Positions 1-4,350 of a DNA stretch of 5,264 bases are shown piece by piece. Each line of letters begins with the position of its first letter. The stretch's first letter is position 1. The stretch is from Saprospirales bacterium (GTDB lineage Bacteria > Bacteroidota > Bacteroidia > Chitinophagales > Saprospiraceae), in assembly GCA_024642645.1 (NCBI GenBank), contig JAHEAS010000307.1, forward strand, positions 1 through 5,264, written 5' to 3'. Made by a program: the position numbers and the translations under genes. The notes beneath the pieces were generated by a model. It did not search any database and was not told the DNA's origin. It saw nothing but the letters and a program-made list of their open reading frames with translations.

Positions 1-365
1 GGTGGAGGTGGTTCCGCCGTCCTTGGTGTTTCCATCTCTATCTCTTCATCAAGTGTTCCCAAGAGTCCAGAAACGTCAATAACTTTGTCGTATTTGGTCC
101 AACTGAAAGCAAGTATCATCAGGATAATGGCAGCAAGAATGCCAAAATTCCTAAATGTTGTACCCAAGCTAAAGGTATCTACTTCTGGGTACTTGTTTCT
201 GCCCTCCAATGGAGAGCTGAATGTAGTTCCGGCATGTTTTGCCGTTAAGTTGCTCTCTGAACGTTTCTTGTAAACACCCTTTACTATTATGATAAGGGCT
301 ACGGTCAACAATACTATCAGAATTGAAATGAGCATTACGATTGATCCACTAATTTCGAAATCCAT
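1..365 (-). CDS. Energy transducer TonB family protein, N-terminal part (runs off left edge)
   Basis: TonB proteins sit in the inner membrane with ExbB/ExbD and pass proton-motive energy to outer-membrane TonB-dependent transporters, which Bacteroidota use for glycans, siderophores and vitamins. My translation of the minus strand gives 121 residues from ATG 365-363 with no stop, ending in the window edge. There are two hydrophobic segments, at about residues 9-28 and 74-89. The second is followed by WTKYDKVIDVSGLLGTLDEE and then EIEMETPRTAEPPP, the start of the proline-rich periplasmic spacer. The IExE-PRT-PPP pattern after a membrane anchor is characteristic of Bacteroidota TonB. The C-terminal TonB domain lies outside the window. 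The ATG is 6 bases after the vanZ-like stop, so the two are probably co-transcribed. An extra N-terminal membrane segment before the usual anchor is unusual (see findings). The family call is firm; the transporter served is unknown. Confidence 0.85.
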   Translation of the reverse strand, partial: MDFEISGSIVMLISILIVLLTVALIIIVKGVYKKRSESNLTAKHAGTTFSSPLEGRNKYPEVDTFSLGTTFRNFGILAAIILMILAFSWTKYDKVIDVSGLLGTLDEEIEMETPRTAEPPP

Positions 366-371
366 ATTTGG

Positions 372-722
372 TTATTTTTTAGTGAAGTGAAAATTGAATA
401 TAAAATAAACTAAAACAGCGCCGATAAAGTTAGCCACTATGTCCCAAACTTCGAAAAATCTATTTGGGAAGAAACTCCATTGTACGATTTCCATCAAAAC
501 TCCGTAAATCGTAACAACTAAGGTGGCAATTAATACTGATTTGGATGTAAGGTTATCACTTGAAGCCAAACCTTTTATTACTAGCCAATTGAAAATACCA
601 TAAATGGCAAAATGTCCCAATTTGTCGGTAGCAATAATTGTTTCTGGTAATTGTACCCCAGGCATGGTCGATAAAATCAAAACAACAATTGCCCAGAGGA
701 TTGCAGGAACAAAAGGCTTCAT
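372..722 (-). CDS. VanZ-family small membrane protein
   Basis: This is a 116-residue integral membrane protein. Hydrophobic segments lie at about residues 3-19, 37-50, 62-80 and 95-110, giving roughly four helices. Family signatures are visible: DKLGHFAIYGIF (33-44) in the loop and second helix, and YGVLMEIVQWSFFPNRFFEVWDI (about 73-95) followed by AN-IGA. The conserved acidic, Gln and Arg residues of VanZ-like proteins are therefore present. The family is named after VanZ, a teicoplanin-resistance accessory protein, but most short members have no established function, and resistance should not be inferred here. In Bacteroidota a short VanZ-like gene between gcvH and tonB is a recurrent arrangement, which is the strongest contextual support. 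It lies 72 bases downstream of gcvH and 6 bases upstream of tonB. The ATG at 722 is preferred because it places MKPF directly before the first helix. Confidence 0.88.
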   Translation of the reverse strand: MKPFVPAILWAIVVLILSTMPGVQLPETIIATDKLGHFAIYGIFNWLVIKGLASSDNLTSKSVLIATLVVTIYGVLMEIVQWSFFPNRFFEVWDIVANFIGAVLVYFIFNFHFTKK

Positions 723-794
723 GTCAAATAACTTATGCCCAAAAGATGCGACGCTTCCAAAATTTGGTGTGTGATTTCAATTTTTTTTTGAAAA

Positions 795-1187
795 TCAACC
801 GACCAGTTCATTGTAGGCAGCTGAATCTAACAACTCGTCTAGTTCCGAGAGGTTAGTCATTTCTATTTTGATAATCCAACCAGTGTTGTACGGGTCTGAA
901 TTAACTAGTGTGGGGTCATCACCACCGTTTTCGGCAATTTTAGAATTGAACTCTATGACTTTTCCTGAAACCGGCATAAACAAATCTGAAGTTGTCTTCA
1001 CTGCTTCAATAGTTCCAAATACCGCTTCTTTTTCCAAGGATTCCCCTGCTGTTTCGACTTCGACATAAACGATTTCACCGAGTTCTCCTTGGGCAAAATC
1101 AGTGATGCCAACTACGGCAATATTTCCTCCTTCAACCCTTATCCATTCGTGGTCTTTGGTGTATTTCAAGTCTGCTGGTAGATTCAT
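795..1187 (-). CDS. gcvH: Glycine cleavage system H protein
   Basis: GcvH is the lipoylated shuttle of the glycine cleavage system. It carries the aminomethyl group from the P protein (glycine decarboxylase) to the T protein, then is reoxidised by the L protein; it is cytoplasmic. The 130-residue length is normal for the family. The N-terminus LKYTKDHEWIRVE is the usual start of the barrel-sandwich fold. The lipoyl site is FGTIEAVKTTSDLFMPVSG, with Lys64 as the expected lipoylated residue, flanked by the conserved SD and P-SG residues. The C-terminal region has the conserved DPYNTGWIIKI (about 98-108). No gcvP or gcvT lies nearby, so the system is dispersed in this genome, as is common in Bacteroidota. 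It is the first gene of a leftward group with the VanZ-like gene and tonB. The ATG at 1187 begins MNLPADLKYT, which fits the family start. A possible distant promoter lies at 1416-1444. Confidence 0.97.
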   Translation of the reverse strand: MNLPADLKYTKDHEWIRVEGGNIAVVGITDFAQGELGEIVYVEVETAGESLEKEAVFGTIEAVKTTSDLFMPVSGKVIEFNSKIAENGGDDPTLVNSDPYNTGWIIKIEMTNLSELDELLDSAAYNELVG

Positions 1188-1415
1188 AAAATAGCTATGT
1201 TTTGTTAGTTCAATATTTCAATAAAAAGACATTTCAAGAGGCCGGTGTTCATACCACTTAATTTTTCATGCTACAAGCGTTTTCACAAAAAGCCATTTGT
1301 GTTAATCAATCCAAGGCTAAAGCTTTTCTTTGCCATTTTCTAAACCAAAAACATTGAAAGCTAATTGAAAATGGATTGGTAACTATCATCCTAAAAAGTC
1401 CTCGCTAAGGTGGCC

Positions 1416-1444
1416 CAAATGTAGTGTAATTCTCAAAACAACAA
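1416..1444 (-). promoter_or_regulatory. Candidate Bacteroidota promoter facing gcvH
   Basis: On the minus strand TACATTTG (1423-1416) is a perfect match to the TAnnTTTG -7 element of Bacteroidota. A TTG (1444-1442) lies 18 bases upstream as a -33 core, although the full TTTG is not present there. Transcription would begin near 1412, giving gcvH a leader of about 225 bases. No equally good element was found closer to the gcvH start, which is why this one is listed. It could also be a chance match in AT-rich DNA. Confidence 0.4.
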
Positions 1445-1531
1445 TACTTAATGGAGGAATTTATGCGAAGCGTAAAATAGCTTCTTGAAAAATCAATTGC
1501 CTGCAGTATTGAACTTTGCAAAACAGTTTTC

Positions 1532-1571
1532 AAAAAAAACCGGGCTTGCGCATAAATGCTTGCAAGCCCGG
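1532..1571 (-). terminator. Strong intrinsic terminator, leftward
   Basis: The arms CCGGGCTTGC (1540-1549) and GCAAGCCCGG (1562-1571) form a perfect 10-bp GC-rich stem around a 12-base loop. Inside the loop gca/tgc can pair further. On the minus strand the stem is followed directly by eight T residues (1539-1532), the classic rho-independent arrangement. On the plus strand no T tract follows, so the terminator is directional. No protein gene ends just upstream of it, which makes its role notable. Confidence 0.85.
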
Positions 1572-1599
1572 CGAAAACACGCTCTCTCTAATTTTTATC
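1532..1599 (-). ncRNA. Candidate small RNA of about 68 nt
   Basis: This is inferred from a promoter-like site (1603-1631) followed only about 30 bases later by a strong intrinsic terminator (1532-1571), with no room for a protein. The predicted transcript starts near 1599. It would have an A/G-rich, probably single-stranded 5' part containing GAGAGAG (1588-1582), then a short GCG...CGC pairing, then the long terminator hairpin and U8 tail. That is the general shape of a trans-acting bacterial sRNA. I recognise no known RNA family. The alternative is that the hairpin terminates a longer leftward transcript starting beyond 1631. The start is approximate by a few bases. Confidence 0.4.
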
Positions 1600-1602
1600 C
1601 TG

Positions 1603-1631
1603 CTAAGATAAGGTTTTTTGCAAAAAACAAA
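1603..1631 (-). promoter_or_regulatory. Candidate Bacteroidota promoter for the small RNA
   Basis: On the minus strand TTTG (1631-1628) is followed after 17 bases by TATCTTAG (1610-1603). This has one mismatch to TAnnTTTG, and the next base is C. It closely resembles the rpmE2 promoter (TTTG, 18 bases, TATCTTTGC). The predicted start is near 1599. The spacer is an exact palindrome, described separately. Confidence 0.45.
1613..1628. repeat. Perfect 16-base palindrome GTTTTTTGCAAAAAAC
   Basis: The sequence equals its own reverse complement over all 16 positions. It lies between the -33 and -7 elements of the candidate leftward promoter, sharing its outer C (1628) with the -33 element. This position would suit an operator for a dimeric repressor. 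It could instead be an A-tract that bends the promoter spacer. Confidence 0.6.
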
Positions 1632-1823
1632 TCATTTGTGTCGATTTTTATGGAAATTTTTGGGGGCGATATTTAACATGTAGATACATCTAGCTGATTC
1701 TCAACGACTTTTCAGAAACCCACTTTTTTATATCCTTCGCACCGGTTACTTCCTTACGTTTCCAAATTGATGCGAATAAGAAGCCACTAATCTTGTTTGC
1801 AATCACTAATTAATGAAATTGAT

Positions 1824-1832
1824 TTATCCACA
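1824..1832 (+). other. Isolated DnaA-box consensus TTATCCACA
   Basis: This 9-mer matches the perfect (R1/R4-type) DnaA box. It is the only one I found in the window, with no cluster of related boxes and no dnaA, dnaN or parA gene nearby. A replication origin is therefore not supported. It may be a DnaA-responsive or titration site, or chance. Confidence 0.25.
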
Positions 1833-1946
1833 TGTTGAAGGATTTTTTAGGCCGGTTGTCAATGAAAGCGAACCAAAAATCAATATTCTGGACTACCTAA
1901 CAGCTAAAATTGACACAAACATTTTAAAATGTCTTAGCAGTTAAGT

Positions 1947-1976
1947 TTTGAAGGAAAAGAAAAAGGATTATCTTTG
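1947..1976 (+). promoter_or_regulatory. Promoter of rpmE2
   Basis: TTTG (1947-1950), an 18-base spacer, and TATCTTTG (1969-1976) make a full match to the Bacteroidota primary-sigma consensus. Transcription should start near 1980-1982. This leaves a leader of about 27 bases with no Shine-Dalgarno sequence, which is usual in this phylum. Confidence 0.75.
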
Positions 1977-2008
1977 CCCGCTAATTTAAAAATCGAAAAA
2001 AATCTAAC

Positions 2009-2287
2009 ATGAAAAGTGATATCCATCCAAAGAATTATAGAAAGGTAGTTTTCAAGGATTTCTCTTGTGACGAATCTTGGATTACCTATTCTTGCGCTCA
2101 AACCAAAGACAGCATAACTTGGGAAGATGGCAACGAATACCCGCTTGTGAAGCTGGAAATCTCATCTGCCTCGCACCCATTTTTTACTGGCAAAATGAAG
2201 TTTGTTGACACAGCAGGCCGTATCGACAAGTTCAACAAGCGTTTTGCGAATACAAAATTCAAAAAAGAAGAATCTCCAGCAGAGTAA
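2009..2287 (+). CDS. rpmE2: 50S ribosomal protein L31 type B
   Basis: L31 binds the large subunit near the central protuberance and takes part in the bridge to the small subunit. The 92-residue sequence begins MKSDIHPKNYRKVVFKDFSC and carries YPLVKLEISSASHPFFTGK (about 44-62) and FVDTAGRIDKFNKRF (65-79), all hallmarks of the longer type B (zinc-free) form. The four-cysteine zinc motif of type A is absent; the two cysteines, at 20 and 29, are not in a CxxC arrangement. In Gammaproteobacteria and Firmicutes the type B form is often induced on zinc starvation. Nothing like a Zur site was recognised here, and in Bacteroidota type B is commonly the housekeeping form. It has its own promoter (1947-1976) and terminator (2313-2346), so it is monocistronic. 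The lysine- and glutamate-rich tail is normal. Confidence 0.96.
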   Translation: MKSDIHPKNYRKVVFKDFSCDESWITYSCAQTKDSITWEDGNEYPLVKLEISSASHPFFTGKMKFVDTAGRIDKFNKRFANTKFKKEESPAE

Positions 2288-2312
2288 TTCTTCAAATGAT
2301 TTTTTGCAATTC

Positions 2313-2346
2313 AAAAAGCCTCGACTCTACAGTTGAGGCTTTTTTT
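2313..2346 (+). terminator. Intrinsic terminator after rpmE2
   Basis: The arms 2313-2326 and 2331-2344 pair over 14 positions, with core GCCTC/GAGGC and one G-T wobble, around a CTAC loop. A run of seven T residues (2340-2346) follows the core. It begins 25 bases after the rpmE2 stop. The A-tract on the left side could make it partly active in the other direction, but no leftward gene approaches it. Confidence 0.9.
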
Positions 2347-2358
2347 GTAAACTTGCCC

Positions 2359-2386
2359 TTGTTATTTATTTCTTAGAACCAATTTG
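2359..2386 (+). promoter_or_regulatory. Weak candidate promoter for the GlmU-like gene
   Basis: TTG (2359-2361), a 17-base spacer, and CCAATTTG (2379-2386) keep the TTTG half of the -7 element but lack the TA. The site ends 30 bases before the ATG, similar to the distance at rpmE2. A promoter is expected here because a strong terminator closes the previous unit, but this match is imperfect. Confidence 0.3.
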
Positions 2387-2416
2387 CACTAAGTAGCTTA
2401 TTCCCAAGCCTTTTCA

Positions 2417-3664
2417 ATGAAAAACATTATTCTCTTCGATAACGAAACCAGAGACCACCTGCTTCCTTTCACCTTCACACGTCCTGTTTGTGAAATCAGG
2501 CTCGGCTGCATGACAAATCGGGAACGCTGGGAAAAGTGGATGAATGGCAAGGCATCGTTTATCACACAGGATTATTTGTCAGAGCGATATGACATCACCA
2601 TTTCAGAAGTAAATTACCTCATAAACGGCTCAGTTCTTCCGACCCACGAAATCGTTTCACTGATTAATCAGATGGAAAACGGCGGTGCCATGCTGCTAGA
2701 AGGTGAATTGATTGCCGCCGTTCTCGACCGGACCCAATTTAACCGACTAATGGATGACGATATCGAGGACCTCAACAGTTTTGAAATAAAGGAATCTCCT
2801 GTATTAAAAATGAACCGGCTTTGGGACATTTTTCAACTGAACGAAAAAACCATTATTTCTGACTTCAAACTCTTGACGGCTGGTCGGACATCACTACCCA
2901 TCAGCCAGAGCAATACAGTTATAGGCACTGGTCAAATTTTTATTGAAGAAGGAGCTAGCATAGAAGGTGTCACCCTGAACGCCAGTAAAGGCCCTATCTA
3001 CATTGGTAAAAATGCCAAGGTCATGGAAGGGGCACTAATTCGTGGGCCTTTTGCCATCGGAGAGTATAGCGTTGTAAAAATGGGTGCTAAGATTTACGGC
3101 CCAACTTCTATTGGTGCGCATTGCGTAGTAGGAGGTGAGGTAAAGAACATCGTCATGTTCAATCATTCCAGCAAGGGACACGAGGGCTACCTTGGCAACT
3201 CTGTCATTGGTGAATGGTGCAACCTCGGAGCCGACACTAACTGCTCAAATCTCAAAAACAATTGGGACGAGGTGAAACTTTGGAGCTACGTCACCGGTCA
3301 ATTGGAACAAACGGAGCAATTGAAAATCGGTCTCATCATGGGCGATTATTCAATGTGTGGCATTAATACCATGTTTAACACCGGCACAGTTACCGGCCTT
3401 TGTTGCAATTTGTTTGGCGCTGGATTCTTGCCCAAGTTTATGCCCTCCTTTTCTTGGGGTGGTACAGATAATTTTTCTACTTATGTTCCGGAAAAGGCTT
3501 TTGATGCTGTTGAAAGAATGATGGCAATTCATGGCCATCATTTGGAGGCCGAAGACCGCCTACTGCTGATGGCTGTTTTTGAGGAAACCGCTCAATATCG
3601 CCCATGGGAGCAGAAAGAAGAGTCGGGGCGGAAGTTTTTCAAAATGTTTGACTCGAAATCTTAA
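2417..3664 (+). CDS. GlmU-like sugar-1-phosphate nucleotidylyltransferase/acyltransferase (Bacteroidota alternative GlmU family)
   Basis: This 415-residue protein matches the Bacteroidota family usually named putative UDP-N-acetylglucosamine diphosphorylase / glucosamine-1-phosphate N-acetyltransferase. That would make UDP-GlcNAc for peptidoglycan and LPS in the cytoplasm. The N-terminus MKNIILFDNETRDHLLPFTF followed by TRPVCEIRLGCMTNRERWEK (21-40) is the family hallmark, replacing the LAAGxGTRM loop of classical GlmU. From about residue 168 to 285 it has left-handed beta-helix hexapeptide repeats (IGTGQI, IEEGASIEG, IGKNAKV, IGEYSVV, IGAHCVV). The stretch KGHEGYLGNSVIGEWCNLGA (253-272) then resembles the acetyltransferase active-site region of GlmU, KxxHLxYLGD...IGxGxN. 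A helical tail follows. The ATG at 2417 gives the expected start. A spermidine-synthase-like gene follows after 17 bases. The exact sugar and acyl substrates are inferred from the family and not proven. Confidence 0.88.
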   Translation: MKNIILFDNETRDHLLPFTFTRPVCEIRLGCMTNRERWEKWMNGKASFITQDYLSERYDITISEVNYLINGSVLPTHEIVSLINQMENGGAMLLEGELIAAVLDRTQFNRLMDDDIEDLNSFEIKESPVLKMNRLWDIFQLNEKTIISDFKLLTAGRTSLPISQSNTVIGTGQIFIEEGASIEGVTLNASKGPIYIGKNAKVMEGALIRGPFAIGEYSVVKMGAKIYGPTSIGAHCVVGGEVKNIVMFNHSSKGHEGYLGNSVIGEWCNLGADTNCSNLKNNWDEVKLWSYVTGQLEQTEQLKIGLIMGDYSMCGINTMFNTGTVTGLCCNLFGAGFLPKFMPSFSWGGTDNFSTYVPEKAFDAVERMMAIHGHHLEAEDRLLLMAVFEETAQYRPWEQKEESGRKFFKMFDSKS

Positions 3665-3676
3665 CCTCTAGGTTTG
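3647..3676 (+). promoter_or_regulatory. Consensus promoter inside the 3' end of the GlmU-like gene
   Basis: TTTG (3647-3650), an 18-base spacer, and TAGGTTTG (3669-3676) form a full match to the Bacteroidota promoter, with the same spacing as the rpmE2 promoter. The start would fall at about 3680-3683, right at the TTG initiation codon (3682) of the next gene. The match overlaps coding sequence, so chance cannot be excluded. Confidence 0.5.
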
Positions 3677-3681
3677 CAACT

Positions 3682-4350
3682 TTGCTGTTTTGGAAAAAAA
3701 TTCTTAGCTATCTCGTTGATATTCAATTGGATAGTGCTGCGACAGCCCTTAACCCTGTCTTAAATCTTTCGCTCCGCAAAGGACGATTCTATCTTACCAC
3801 TACCAACGCCGTTTATTCATTCGGCGACTTGTACGACAATTTCACAAAGACTTTTTATAAGGTCGATTTTGAAAAATACAAGTTTCAAAGCCTTCTTGTA
3901 CTTGGCTTCGGCATGGGCAGCGTACCTTATATGCTGGAGCAAATTTTTGGTCAAAAAATGCGCTGCACAGGCGTGGAGGCCGACGTCAAAATTGTTGAAT
4001 GGACCACGAAATACACCTTGCCCACCCTCTCCCAACCAATCCAACTCGTTCACATGGACGCTTTAGCTTTCGTTGAAAAGTGTACCCAAAAATTCGATAT
4101 TCTCGTCGTGGACTTGTTCTTGGACGATGTTGTACCAACACAATTTGAAGCCTTATCTTTTTTGCAAAAAACAAAGGGATTGCTAAATCCAAACGGCCTG
4201 CTGCTCTTCAACCGCCTTACCGACACAGACATATCCATTTCAGCTACACAGCTTTATTTTGAGAAAACGTTCAAGTCCGTTTTCCCTGAAGGAACTTACC
4301 TAGATGTGGATGGAAACTGGATGCTTGCTAACCGGGCAGCTTGGGTTTGA
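3682..4350 (+). CDS. Spermidine-synthase-like SAM-dependent enzyme (class I methyltransferase fold)
   Basis: This 222-residue cytoplasmic protein has a Rossmann-type SAM-binding domain. Motif I is LLVLGFGMGSVPYML (71-85). The acidic ribose-binding residue is likely Glu99 in CTGVEADVKIVEW. Asp126 in HMDALAF suits adenine binding, and FDILVVDLFLDDVVP (138-152) corresponds to the region carrying the catalytic Asp in spermidine synthases. The N-terminal RKGRFYLTTTNAVYSFGDLY (32-51) resembles the small beta-strand domain of that family. It is shorter than true SpeE (about 280 residues), so polyamine synthesis is not assured. The first in-frame ATG comes only at residue 78, within the SAM motif, so a non-ATG start is required. 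TTG 3682 is chosen because LLFWKKILSY matches the usual family N-terminus. It follows the GlmU-like stop by 17 bases, and its 3' end overlaps dinB by 23 bases. Confidence 0.82.
   Translation: MLFWKKILSYLVDIQLDSAATALNPVLNLSLRKGRFYLTTTNAVYSFGDLYDNFTKTFYKVDFEKYKFQSLLVLGFGMGSVPYMLEQIFGQKMRCTGVEADVKIVEWTTKYTLPTLSQPIQLVHMDALAFVEKCTQKFDILVVDLFLDDVVPTQFEALSFLQKTKGLLNPNGLLLFNRLTDTDISISATQLYFEKTFKSVFPEGTYLDVDGNWMLANRAAWV

Larger units (their letters stand above)
1188..2008. other. 821-base intergenic region between divergent gcvH and rpmE2
   Basis: No convincing protein gene was found on either strand; open stretches are at most about 63 codons, lack family signatures, and rely on TTG or GTG starts. 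What it does hold, from left to right, is a promoter-like leftward site at 1416-1444, a strong leftward intrinsic terminator at 1532-1571, a leftward promoter-like site at 1603-1631 containing a perfect palindrome, a DnaA-box 9-mer at 1824-1832, and the rpmE2 promoter at 1947-1976. I saw no tRNA, no rRNA fragment, no tandem repeats, and no clear insertion-sequence ends. Confidence 0.7.

Noticed and set aside
757..767. Small palindrome CCAAAATTTGG between gcvH and the VanZ-like gene
   Set aside because: It is too short and AT-rich to call a terminator or operator, and no GC stem with a T tract is present.
1188..1240. Promoter closer to gcvH (CTTG at about 1236, AAATATTG at about 1211-1218 on the minus strand)
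   Set aside because: The -7 element matches the TAnnTTTG consensus poorly and the spacer is only 16 bases, so I could not support it over the distant site. It remains possible.
1283..1336. 17-codon minus-strand frame MAKKSFSLGLINTNGFL upstream of gcvH
   Set aside because: It is too short to support without conservation, overlaps the longer 27-codon leader frame in another phase, and has no promoter of its own.
1334..1373. Inverted repeat CCATTTTC / GAAAATGG with a wide loop
   Set aside because: The arms are 8 bases and AT-rich with a loop of over 20 bases, which is expected by chance at this composition.
1452..1480. Near-perfect Shine-Dalgarno GGAGG followed by ATG on the plus strand
   Set aside because: The frame closes after five codons (MRSVK), and Bacteroidota genes rarely use such sites, as the other starts here show.
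1485..1676. 63-codon plus-strand open frame with a TTG start
   Set aside because: It runs straight through the strong leftward terminator hairpin and the palindrome, lacks a promoter or family signature, and starts with TTG. It is best explained as chance reading of structured non-coding DNA.
1188..2008. Chromosomal origin of replication in the long spacer
   Set aside because: Only one DnaA box was found, with no box cluster, no obvious AT-rich unwinding repeats, and no replication genes next to it.
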